Assembly: GCA_018970215.1 (NCBI GenBank)
Contig: JAGWWX010000001.1
Coordinates: 24,683 to 88,682 of the forward strand
Direction of reading: 5' to 3'
DNA from: Acidobacteriota bacterium
Lineage (GTDB): Bacteria; Actinomycetota; Acidimicrobiia; Acidimicrobiales; RAAP-2
DNA length: 64,000 nucleotides
In this document: positions 22,014 through 30,548 of the stretch, in pieces
How the letters are laid out: each line of letters starts with the position of its first letter
Position numbering within the stretch: position 1 is the stretch's first letter
Made by a program: the position numbers and the translations under genes
The notes under the pieces: generated by a model
Told to the model about the DNA's origin: nothing
The model's input: the letters and a program-made list of their open reading frames with translations, nothing else
The model's database searches: none

Positions 22014-22622
22014 ATGGGTCTCTACCGTCGATATCTCGCACCGCACGTCGTTGATGCGGTCTGTTCACCGCCGGCACTCGGCGCATGGCGTTCTCGCGTT
22101 GTCGCCGACCTCGTTGGCACTGTGGTGGAGATCGGTTTCGGCGGTGGCCGTAACCTCCCGTTCTATCCATCGAGTGTCACTGGCATTACCGCAATCGAAC
22201 CGTCATCCATCATGCGTCGAAAGGCGCAGCGACGCATCGCAACCCGCGCCATCCCTGTGCGCTTTGAAGGACTCGACGGGCAAGATCTCGCGTTGCCGAG
22301 TAACGACTTTGACGCCGCCGTTATCACCTTTTCACTCTGCACAATTCCCGATCCCCTACGGGCACTTCGAGAGCTCCGGCGCGTCGTCCGCCCGGGTGGC
22401 GAGTTGCGGATTCTCGAGCACGGACTATCACCGGATGCCTCCGTTGCACGATGGCAGCACCGGCTCGATGGCGTAGAGCAGCGGGTCGCCGATGGATGTC
22501 ATCTCACTCGTGACCCTTCGGCGTTGGTTTCATCGTCAGGCTGGGAAATAACGGATATCTATCAGCGGTACGCCCCGGGCCCCAAACCGTGGTGCTACTT
22601 CACGAGCCTTCGAGCACAGTGA
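22014..22622 (+). CDS. Class I SAM-dependent methyltransferase
   Basis: VVEIGFGGGRNLPFYP motif I, LRRVVRPGGELRILEHG. Confidence 0.88.
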   Translation: MGLYRRYLAPHVVDAVCSPPALGAWRSRVVADLVGTVVEIGFGGGRNLPFYPSSVTGITAIEPSSIMRRKAQRRIATRAIPVRFEGLDGQDLALPSNDFDAAVITFSLCTIPDPLRALRELRRVVRPGGELRILEHGLSPDASVARWQHRLDGVEQRVADGCHLTRDPSALVSSSGWEITDIYQRYAPGPKPWCYFTSLRAQ

Positions 22623-23212
22623 CAGCTCAACGAATCGTCATTGTGGGGGCCGAGTCGACTGGTACGACCAGTCTGACCTCAGATCTTTGCGAGCACTTCC
22701 AACAACGAGGTGGTGACTTTACGGCCACGACGTGGGTGCCTGAATTTGGTCGGGACTACACCATTCGCAAATTACGTGAAGCGCAACTGCACCGGCCCGA
22801 CGCCACAATGGAGGATTTGGTATGGACCGACGAGGATTTTGTCACTATCGCCCGTGAACAGAACATGCTGGAAGATTACGCCGCGGATGTCAGCGGAAGA
22901 ATTGTGCTCTGCGATACCGACGCCTTTGCTACCGCACTGTGGCAGGAGCGCTACCTCGGGCGCAGCACACCAGAGGTCCGGGCTCTGGCATTTGCGTCAC
23001 CGCGAATCCTCTACATCCTCACGACTCCCGTCGGAGTTCACTTCGTCCAAGACGGAATCCGCGACGGAGAATCACTGCGCGAGTGGATGACCGATCGATT
23101 TCGCGAAGAACTCGATCGGCAGCCCACGCCGTGGGTCGAACTCGATGGCGTCCGTCGTTCGCAGCGTCTCGAGCTGGCGATCGACGCGATCGAACGCGTA
23201 CTCGCTACTTGA
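22619..23212 (+). CDS. NadR-like AAA / ribosylnicotinamide kinase-like protein
   Basis: GTG start overlapping previous stop; IVIVGAESTGTTSLTSDL P-loop, CDTDAFATALWQERYLG. Confidence 0.75.
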   Translation: MTAQRIVIVGAESTGTTSLTSDLCEHFQQRGGDFTATTWVPEFGRDYTIRKLREAQLHRPDATMEDLVWTDEDFVTIAREQNMLEDYAADVSGRIVLCDTDAFATALWQERYLGRSTPEVRALAFASPRILYILTTPVGVHFVQDGIRDGESLREWMTDRFREELDRQPTPWVELDGVRRSQRLELAIDAIERVLAT

Positions 23213-23855
23213 TGTCTTCGATGTGAGTGACGCGTTGATACGAGTTGCCGAGTTCGTCTTGCAGAACCGCGGCCACGTTCTCAGGTCCGGTACCGAGTCG
23301 CAGGGCCTCTCGCGGGTCGAGATCGACTTCAAAGGTCCAACCTTCGGGCATCTGAAGTACATCGCCAAGTTTGGGTAGTGAGTCAAACGTCTGCGTCGGG
23401 TCGACGTAGTGGGCATAAGCCTGCATGATGTACCGCACACCGTCCGGTGTCACGAGGTAGAAGCGAGGCTCGTGGGCGGCGAACTCCCAGTAGTTGTCAC
23501 GATCGACGTAGCGCTCGATGTACTTCATGGCGGCGGGCGGCGTGTCACCAAACGTGACGGTGGCCGCGAGGAACATCTGCAAGGTGCCGAACGTCTCGAC
23601 GGGTGCCGTCGCCCGCATTCCTGCGCCCAGGGCGTCGAAAGTCCAAAATCGTGGGCCGTTACGAAATCCCGCCAACGCTCCCAGGCGCTTGGTTTCGGCG
23701 TCGAGATCGACCGCGGCAAACTCATCGGGTGGACAGTCGTTAAATCCCATGGTGTTCCACACATCGGCGTAAAACCCGGATTCGCCACTGTGGACGAAGA
23801 GAAATTCGCCGTAGCGAACATTACGAAGATTGTCGAGACGGGCGTAGTTCCCCAC
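23205..23855 (-). CDS. Conserved-looking hypothetical protein
   Basis: GTG at 23855 preceded by SD-like AAGGGGG; 216 aa without recognised motif. Confidence 0.7.
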   Translation of the reverse strand: MGNYARLDNLRNVRYGEFLFVHSGESGFYADVWNTMGFNDCPPDEFAAVDLDAETKRLGALAGFRNGPRFWTFDALGAGMRATAPVETFGTLQMFLAATVTFGDTPPAAMKYIERYVDRDNYWEFAAHEPRFYLVTPDGVRYIMQAYAHYVDPTQTFDSLPKLGDVLQMPEGWTFEVDLDPREALRLGTGPENVAAVLQDELGNSYQRVTHIEDIK

Positions 23856-23875
23856 GGTGATCCCCCTTACAGGTA

Positions 23876-23894
23876 TTGGCACTATCTGTGCCAA
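23876..23894. promoter_or_regulatory. Inverted repeat TTGGCAC-TATCT-GTGCCAA (candidate operator)
   Basis: Perfect 7-bp arms with 5-nt spacer between divergent start codons (23855 minus, 23943 plus). Confidence 0.5.
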
Positions 23895-23942
23895 ATCATA
23901 ACCTCCGCACAAATCGAGTCAAGTACCACTACTTTTTCCACC

Positions 23943-24581
23943 ATGACCAACACCGTTACCGCCCTATTGGACCAGGCCCTCGAGGGTCGTCGTCTCCTCG
24001 ATCACCCTTTCTACCGTCGCTGGGAGGCCGGCGCGCTTCACGAAGGTGAACTGCAGCACTACGCCGAGCAGTATCGCTACTTCGAAGCTCACTTGCCGCT
24101 TTTCTTAGCGGAGCTCGCAGGTCGTCTCCCCGAGGGGCCCGCGCAGGCTGCGGTGAACGCCAACCTCCGCGACGAGGTAGCACCGCCCACTCACCTCGAT
24201 CTCTTCGAATCATTCGCCCGCTTTTACGGTGCGACCAACGCCGAGATCTCACCGGCCATGCAGACGCTCATCGATGAGTACCGTGACGTACTCGCGACCT
24301 CAGACGTTGCCGCCATCGCCGGCCTCCTCGCCTACGAAGCACAGGGAGCGGCAATCGCCGATACCAAAGCCGAAGGGCTGCGAGTTCACTACGGTGCCAA
24401 CGACTCGGCGACCAACTTCTGGGACGTTCACGGATCCGTCGAAGCCGATCACGCGGCGTGGACGATGGATGCGCTCGCCAGTTTGGGCGGGGACGATGCG
24501 GCGATTGTCGCTGCGGCTCGTCGCATCGCCGACGCGTGGTGGAACTTTCTCAGTGAGCGCGACGAATTGATCGCTGCGTAG
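23943..24581 (+). CDS. TenA/PqqC/CADD-like (heme-oxygenase fold) protein
   Basis: Start MTNTVTALLDQ; HPFYRRWEAGALHEGELQHYAEQYRYFEAHLP and later conserved E/H positions typical of iron-containing redox/TenA-like folds. Confidence 0.75.
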   Translation: MTNTVTALLDQALEGRRLLDHPFYRRWEAGALHEGELQHYAEQYRYFEAHLPLFLAELAGRLPEGPAQAAVNANLRDEVAPPTHLDLFESFARFYGATNAEISPAMQTLIDEYRDVLATSDVAAIAGLLAYEAQGAAIADTKAEGLRVHYGANDSATNFWDVHGSVEADHAAWTMDALASLGGDDAAIVAAARRIADAWWNFLSERDELIAA

Positions 24582-24593
24582 TTCGCAACATCG

Positions 24594-24634
24594 ACATAGG
24601 CCCCGTGCACCACGCACGGGGCCTATGTTTTTTC
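24594..24634 (+). terminator. Rho-independent terminator
   Basis: Perfect 15-bp stem ACATAGGCCCCGTGC-ACCAC-GCACGGGGCCTATGT followed by T run. Confidence 0.9.
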
Positions 24635-24656
24635 CACCACGGTCTAACGTAGTGAG

Positions 24657-24794
24657 GTGAGCGAATCCGACGCACCTCGCATTGCTGAACTCGAAGCCGA
24701 AGTCGCTCGACTACGAGCTACACTCGAACGCCTTCGCGAGGAACTCCGAGCGGCTCGGCGAAGTCACCACGAAACGCCGCCCCACTACCTCTAG
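24657..24794 (+). CDS. Small coiled-coil protein (45 aa)
   Basis: GTG ORF MSESDAPRIAELEAEVARLRATLERLREELRAARRSHHETPPHYL, heptad-like; its stop shares CTAG with the convergent MFS gene. Confidence 0.45.
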   Translation: MSESDAPRIAELEAEVARLRATLERLREELRAARRSHHETPPHYL

Positions 24795-26002
24795 CGGTGT
24801 CGAAGGGTTGATAGACCCAACACACCGACGGGAAGAGCGACGAGGGCGCACAGCCAACCGTATGACCAGGTCGAAATCACGAGTCCGCCGATCACCCCGC
24901 CAAGTGCACCCATGAGATTCATCACTAGATCACTCGAGCCCTGACTCGAGGAACGAAATTCGTTGCTCACGGCCGACGACAGCATGGTCGAGCCCGCAAT
25001 CAGGGTGCACGACCAGCCGAGCCCGAGCAAAAACAGCCCCACCATGAGTTGCGTCGTGCCCATTGGCGGTGCCAGACCCGCCACCACAGTTGCCGCCAAC
25101 AACACGACAACGCCGAGCCGAACCACACGGAGTGATCCCCAGCGATCGGCACACCAGCCGACCGCGGGCGAAAAGGCGAACATCCCGAGAACGTGCACGC
25201 TGATAACGAGACCGATAACGGTTAACGACACATCCATGTGTTTCATGTGTACCGGCGTCATCACCATGACGGCCACCATCGCGAGGTGACCGACAGAGAT
25301 TGATGCCGCACCGAGTGCGGCGCCCTTCGTGTTCATGATGTGCCGAAGTGTGGTGCGAAGAGCCGGGCGTTCTGCAGAAGACGCGCCCGCCTGCTCCCGA
25401 GCGAGCAGAAAGGGATCAGGGCGAAGAAAGATTCCCACTATCAACACCGAGAGCGCAATCGCCGTCGCGGCCACGATGTAGGGGCCCGTCAAATTTGGTA
25501 GTCCCCACGACGCTGCGAGATGACCGGCGGGAGCCAGCAGATTGGGACCCGCGACCGAACCGATGGTGGATCCCCACACCACCAATGAAAGATCTCGCGA
25601 CTTGGTCTCATGGGTGGCGAGATCGAGCGCCGCGAAGCGTGCCTGATAACTCGAGGCCGACGCCGCACCGAGCAGCAAGATGCCACCAAGAGTCACGACG
25701 AGCCACCCGGCCGCACCCGCAACCACCACCGTCACGGCGCCGGTGACCGCGACACCGTAGCCGCTGAGCAACGCGTATCGCCGACCACCACGATTTGTAA
25801 GTCGAGCGAGCGGGATAGCCATAAGTGCGGCGCCCAAAACGGACATCGTCTGGGCGAGACCGGCGATCGAATCACTATGCGCCATCGAATTAACGAGGAG
25901 CGAACCGGCCGCAATCGTCGAGCTCACGCCAATACCGTTCACCACCTGAGCCGTGGACAGAACGCGAAGAGTTCGGACTTGCGCGGGGTGCCGTTTACTC
26001 AC
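24791..26002 (-). CDS. MFS transporter
   Basis: About 12 hydrophobic segments, RLTNRGGRR-type loop after TM2. Confidence 0.85.
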   Translation of the reverse strand: MSKRHPAQVRTLRVLSTAQVVNGIGVSSTIAAGSLLVNSMAHSDSIAGLAQTMSVLGAALMAIPLARLTNRGGRRYALLSGYGVAVTGAVTVVVAGAAGWLVVTLGGILLLGAASASSYQARFAALDLATHETKSRDLSLVVWGSTIGSVAGPNLLAPAGHLAASWGLPNLTGPYIVAATAIALSVLIVGIFLRPDPFLLAREQAGASSAERPALRTTLRHIMNTKGAALGAASISVGHLAMVAVMVMTPVHMKHMDVSLTVIGLVISVHVLGMFAFSPAVGWCADRWGSLRVVRLGVVVLLAATVVAGLAPPMGTTQLMVGLFLLGLGWSCTLIAGSTMLSSAVSNEFRSSSQGSSDLVMNLMGALGGVIGGLVISTWSYGWLCALVALPVGVLGLSTLRHR

Positions 26003-26042
26003 ACGGCCCTCTGCGATGTCGCACCCGCGAACTCTAGGTCAC

Positions 26043-26207
26043 CTACCTCTTGTTTTCCCACCACACCGTGTTGGTCTGTTCTCGCAGGGCCCGAAGCCTT
26101 TGGCCCGATGTGGGTCGGTGGCCAAAGAGATCTTCCGCGAGACGCACGGCACCCGCGATGGCAAGAACTCCGACCACGACATTGGTGACGTCGGCAGGTT
26201 TTTTCAT
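26043..26207 (-). CDS. Small hypothetical protein (54 aa)
   Basis: MKKPADVTNVVVGVLAIAGAVRLAEDLFGHRPTSGQRLRALREQTNTVWWENKR read manually; fills an otherwise empty gap. Confidence 0.4.
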   Translation of the reverse strand: MKKPADVTNVVVGVLAIAGAVRLAEDLFGHRPTSGQRLRALREQTNTVWWENKR

Positions 26208-26219
26208 AGTGTCACTATG
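26205..26219. promoter_or_regulatory. Inverted repeat CATAGTG-T-CACTATG overlapping a start codon
   Basis: Perfect 7-bp arms with 1-nt spacer. Confidence 0.4.
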
Positions 26220-26235
26220 CGTCGTGACTATGACA

Positions 26236-27615
26236 TCACTCGGGACTACGTGATGAATAGCGAGTCAGAACCGTACCGGCCGCCAACAGAATGAAGCCCA
26301 GCCCGGGCGTGAGCGGTAGTCCGGCGTATGTGGTGACTTTCCCAAACGGGAAGTACGCCATCCCCGTTGCCGACAGCACGAGAAACGCCGCCGCGCACAA
26401 GAAGATGCCAATGCCCACGCCGAGGTTAGAACCGTGGCCACCGTGCGTTGGGGGCGAGTCAAGCCATGGCAACGGCCGCATTTCGAGTGGAGCAAAAATC
26501 GTAATCAGCACCCAGATAATCACGAGGGCCGTGATGAGGTGGACTGCCGTCATAAGCCAGAAGCGACCGGTTCCGACGTCGGCACCACGATCAAAGCCAA
26601 TCTGGTGCTCCACGAGAACAAGCCCTATCAGCCCCGTGAGGTGCCATAGATACATCGTCATGGATGCACCCCCGATTGCGCACGCCAACGTCCACACGCG
26701 GAGTCGTTGTGCGGCGCGTTCAATCATGGGGCGCAGGAGCACGATGAGCGACACCATGACCCACACATGAATGCCAAGTACCAGTGTGGGGGGTGCCATG
26801 TTGGAAATGTCTTCACCGGGCATCCCCACCATCGACGTGGGCCATGGGCCGAAGTGAATCAGACTGATGTTTGCGACAACTGCGCCCAGCGCCACCGCAA
26901 CATAGAAGCGACGAGGTTGCGATGTCTTGGAGACAGAGAGCCCTAGCGTCCCGGCCATGGCCCACACCACGACAAAGTTCACGAGGCCGGCGATCGATAT
27001 GCCCACACCTAGTCGCAACCAATCACAGAGAGCCGCCGTCATCAGCATGAGAACCGGTGTGCGCCATGGGTGGCGATTTGTCCACGCGTCGAGCCACGGA
27101 GTCATCGCGGTCACAGGCAAGTAGACCCCCAGAAACCACAAAAGCTGGGTGGACAGCGTGGCGAGCGGAGCGGCGACCTTGGCGCCCAACGTCGCTTCCG
27201 AAATCAAAACGAAAGGAACCCAGAAGGCCAGATACACCACTACGGGACGTATCAGTCGCGTCAAGCGATCGTTTGTCCACGTCCGCCAGGTCACACCTTT
27301 CGACGAAGCCCGCGACCACGAAATCTGATTTGCAATCGCCCCCGCAAAAAAGAAAATGGGCATAATTTGAAGAACCCACGTGGCTAATTGCAGCGCTCGC
27401 ACGTGGGCCAGCAGGTTGTCCAGATGCGGAATGTCCTTCTTCCAAACGACCATTGCCATTAACAGATGGCCAAAAACAACCACCATCAAGGAGAATGATC
27501 GAAGGACGTCCACCACACGGTCGCGATCGGCCGGTGTATTTTGCGCGGCGTAGCGGGCTCCGGCCCACAGCGGGCCCGCCCAACTACGGCGTGGCGTCGG
27601 GCTCTCATTCGGCAT
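26236..27615 (-). CDS. Acyltransferase 3 family membrane protein
   Basis: RVVDVLRSFSLMVVVFGH start and about 10 TM segments typical of Acyl_transf_3. Confidence 0.82.
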   Translation of the reverse strand: MPNESPTPRRSWAGPLWAGARYAAQNTPADRDRVVDVLRSFSLMVVVFGHLLMAMVVWKKDIPHLDNLLAHVRALQLATWVLQIMPIFFFAGAIANQISWSRASSKGVTWRTWTNDRLTRLIRPVVVYLAFWVPFVLISEATLGAKVAAPLATLSTQLLWFLGVYLPVTAMTPWLDAWTNRHPWRTPVLMLMTAALCDWLRLGVGISIAGLVNFVVVWAMAGTLGLSVSKTSQPRRFYVAVALGAVVANISLIHFGPWPTSMVGMPGEDISNMAPPTLVLGIHVWVMVSLIVLLRPMIERAAQRLRVWTLACAIGGASMTMYLWHLTGLIGLVLVEHQIGFDRGADVGTGRFWLMTAVHLITALVIIWVLITIFAPLEMRPLPWLDSPPTHGGHGSNLGVGIGIFLCAAAFLVLSATGMAYFPFGKVTTYAGLPLTPGLGFILLAAGTVLTRYSSRSPE

Positions 27616-27653
27616 GTGCTGTCTCCCCCGTGATGCTTTGCTGAGGGTAATAC

Positions 27654-27671
27654 GCGTCGCACGTGCGACGC
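27654..27671. promoter_or_regulatory. Perfect 18-bp palindrome GCGTCGCACGTGCGACGC (candidate operator)
   Basis: Centre about 47 bp upstream of the acyltransferase ATG; no T run. Confidence 0.5.
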
Positions 27672-27721
27672 AGCATTGGAACGGTAAGTTTCCGAAATTC
27701 TTAACTTTGGGAAACGACTGC

Positions 27722-28390
27722 TTAGAAAGCCGACTGAATCAACACGAAGTCGTATATCCCGTGCAGTGCGACGGCGGGCCAGAGACGAGTCGTGACTCGG
27801 CGCAGACAGTAAAAGACCATGCCAAGAAAGGTCGTCATAACTACTTGACGCACGGTGGGTCCCAGTGCTTGACCGGTTATGACATTGGGTAAATGAAAGA
27901 GTCCAAAGAGTAGAGAGGACGTGACGAGAGCTTTTCTTTCACTGCCCCACACTTGCCGCCCGCCAACCAGCAAGATCCCTCGAAATGAGAGTTCCTCCGT
28001 GAGACCGACGAGCGCCATCGTGCAAGTAATTCCTACCCAGTAACTCACTGGAGCTCGGCTGAGCCCCTGCGTCAGCACTACGCCCAGACTCCCCATCATC
28101 ATGAGAAGCGGAAATACGAGAAGGGACCGACGGGAGGTAGGAGTGGCATCACGCCAGACTGTCGACCTCAGGCCATATCGGCGTACGAAAAGTAGCTGAA
28201 CCGCGAGAACAAAGAGCAGAGGTAGGACAAACTGTCGAACCCATGGCGTCGAGCCAACTCCAATGTCCGAATACGAGACGTGGTCGCTCCCGGGAATGGC
28301 AACGCTGAGTCCGATCCACAGAGCAGAGTGAACGAGAAAGAACGTCACGAGGTGTACGGCGCGGAGTGTTCTCATGTTGCTTCCTTTCAC
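27722..28390 (-). CDS. CPBP/CAAX family intramembrane protease
   Basis: LTEELSFRGILLVG (EExxxR) and LFGLFHLPN (FxxxH) motifs. Confidence 0.85.
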   Translation of the reverse strand: MKGSNMRTLRAVHLVTFFLVHSALWIGLSVAIPGSDHVSYSDIGVGSTPWVRQFVLPLLFVLAVQLLFVRRYGLRSTVWRDATPTSRRSLLVFPLLMMMGSLGVVLTQGLSRAPVSYWVGITCTMALVGLTEELSFRGILLVGGRQVWGSERKALVTSSLLFGLFHLPNVITGQALGPTVRQVVMTTFLGMVFYCLRRVTTRLWPAVALHGIYDFVLIQSAF

Positions 28391-28494
28391 GCAGAAAACC
28401 TAACCGGTTGGACAGACCTTGAAATGGACTTCCGTCTCTTTAATGAGACAGGCGTGGCGTGATGCGCGACACACACGCAAGGGGCAAAAACAAA

Positions 28495-28530
28495 CACAGC
28501 CTCGGTTGAATTTCTTCAACCGAGGCTGTG
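28495..28530 (-). terminator. Terminator downstream of tRNA-Met
   Basis: Perfect 16-bp stem CACAGCCTCGGTTGAA-TTTC-TTCAACCGAGGCTGTG, followed on minus by TTTGTTTTTG. Confidence 0.85.
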
Positions 28531-28537
28531 ATACTCG

Positions 28538-28611
<74 letters not shown>

Positions 28612-28722
28612 ATGGGACTTTGACTCTACCCCACTGACGACACGTATGCCAAATCCCACATCCCTCTCTCGATGTTGGCCCCGAAGTGATGTCACAGGGT
28701 TGGTGTCCACTGGTGGTGGAAG

Positions 28723-29184
28723 GTGGACATGGAAAAATCAATCGACGACAGCATTGACGAGCAGCTTGCCAAAGTCACACGGGAGCAGTGGACACATCTT
28801 GAGTCCCTCGTCGACGCCGTCGACCCTCATAGCCCCGGTCACTGGGCCGGTGGTGAAGTCGTCTCGCGTACGGCCGAGGGGAAACCTGTCATTTCAATGC
28901 CGTATTACTCGTACTCCGAACCACTCCTAATCCTCGTTGAGAAAATGTACGAGTACGGCGTTGTCGTGGCGTTTGGCTGGGTGGCGTGGTCCGAAAGGAA
29001 CCAGAAACTACTCAGCAACCTGGTCGTCACCGAGACCCCCGCCAACGACCTCGTGAAGTACATGGTCACCGTTCTTCGTTCAGATCGTTTTCGTGAGGGG
29101 TATTTAGGTAAGGAAATTCGCTCCGGCGACTTCCTCGCAGCGCTCCGAGCGATTATTCACCACTACGGGCGGATGACCTCTTGA
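28723..29184 (+). CDS. Hypothetical protein
   Basis: 153 aa; no motif recognised with confidence. Confidence 0.55.
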   Translation: MDMEKSIDDSIDEQLAKVTREQWTHLESLVDAVDPHSPGHWAGGEVVSRTAEGKPVISMPYYSYSEPLLILVEKMYEYGVVVAFGWVAWSERNQKLLSNLVVTETPANDLVKYMVTVLRSDRFREGYLGKEIRSGDFLAALRAIIHHYGRMTS

Positions 29185-29203
29185 GCCCCACGACGTGTCA
29201 GCG

Positions 29204-30472
29204 TTATGACTTCCACGTCAATGTTGCGGGGCGTGACGCATTACCGGCGGGATCCACGGCATAGACCTTGAGCGTGTGCGAGCCTTTCGGAAGTTTGGAC
29301 ATCACCTTGCCCGTCTTGCACGTAGAGGGAACTGCACGGTCAAGGGCGCAGAAGTAGCTAAACACCTTGTTTTTGGAGTCCGTGGCGTGAAACTTGACTG
29401 TCAAGCTCGCGTACGTTTTTGACTTCGTCACTTTCGTGTCGATGGTCGCCACTGGCTTCGTGTGATCACCTTGTGCCGCCGGCAGATTCAGGGCCGCCAT
29501 CTGATTGCCGATGAGATTGCCCAACTCACTCGGCTGAGGGTTCGAGTCATTCACGGGTGTGGCCTCATGGTTTTCGGGATCGTACGGACCCGTATAGGCG
29601 AAGAACTGATAACGACGAACCACGGATTCACTCTGTTTCCCCGGCTGCTGTTCGCTATTGAGCTCCTGTGCCAGCCCGCCGCCGTTGCCCGCTTGAATCA
29701 ATACCCACTCCGTCTCGACTTCGCCGACGGCGTCGGGTACTTGTTTGTCACCTGAGACCAGGTGACCGAGGTCGGTGGCCTTTGGCGACTCCTGATAGAA
29801 CACCTTGACCCATACAGCGTCGCCCATCTGAGCTTCATTCTCGGGCGGCGGTGCTGGCGCCACTGCCGCGATCACAGGTTGCGGATTCACTGCCGGGACC
29901 GGGGCGGGGGCGACGTTCCACGCGGGAGCGGGTATCGACACCGCAGTGGTGTCTTGTACGAGATTCCCCGGATGTGCCGCGTCGGCCAGCAGCCAGTGAT
30001 AGACGACTGACGTCGGAGTAGCCGCAAGACCCAAGCCGAAGTGCTCGCAGCCGGCCGTGGCGTAGGTCGCCGATCCTCCGGTCCAGCACTCGTGTCCTCC
30101 CGTTCCGGGAATCGGATTAGGGGCCAGCGGCGTACCGGCCGCCCATGTGTGCGCGGTGGCGTCGTAACCGCTCGCGTAGACAACCTTGACCCCCGTCGAA
30201 GTAGCCGAGACAACGGGATCGCCGTACCGCTCGTACGGTGCACCAAACGTGTACTGAACATCCGTGGTACTGATTCCCTCGAGATCGATCTCAAAGCCGT
30301 GAGTCTCTTGACCGGTGTCGTTGTAGACGTCGAAGTTGCTCAATGATCCGTAAATCGGAGGTGTCGCCGAACTCGCACGCGAAATGACAGCGGTAATCGC
30401 AGCGCACAGGACGAAAATTGCAATGACGGTTCGACCGGAGAATCGCAGTACATTCATGAAAAGCCTTTCCAT
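29204..30472 (-). CDS. Secreted/membrane-anchored hypothetical protein
   Basis: N-terminal signal/TM, PIYGSLSNFDVYNDTGQETHGFEIDLEGI..., Pro-rich linker, C-terminal domain ending HTLKVYAVDPAGNASRPATLTWKS. Confidence 0.7.
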   Translation of the reverse strand: MERLFMNVLRFSGRTVIAIFVLCAAITAVISRASSATPPIYGSLSNFDVYNDTGQETHGFEIDLEGISTTDVQYTFGAPYERYGDPVVSATSTGVKVVYASGYDATAHTWAAGTPLAPNPIPGTGGHECWTGGSATYATAGCEHFGLGLAATPTSVVYHWLLADAAHPGNLVQDTTAVSIPAPAWNVAPAPVPAVNPQPVIAAVAPAPPPENEAQMGDAVWVKVFYQESPKATDLGHLVSGDKQVPDAVGEVETEWVLIQAGNGGGLAQELNSEQQPGKQSESVVRRYQFFAYTGPYDPENHEATPVNDSNPQPSELGNLIGNQMAALNLPAAQGDHTKPVATIDTKVTKSKTYASLTVKFHATDSKNKVFSYFCALDRAVPSTCKTGKVMSKLPKGSHTLKVYAVDPAGNASRPATLTWKS

Positions 30473-30548
30473 CTCTCAAATTACACAACTGATAGTGCGA
30501 GATGGCTAGGCCGAAAGTCACTTCGCCCCTCAGAATTTCTGGTGAAAT

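Noticed and set aside
23409-23942. N-terminal extension of the 23409..24581 ORF
   Set aside because: Overlaps the opposite-strand hypothetical gene and the palindrome; homology-like sequence begins at MTNTVTALLDQ (23943).
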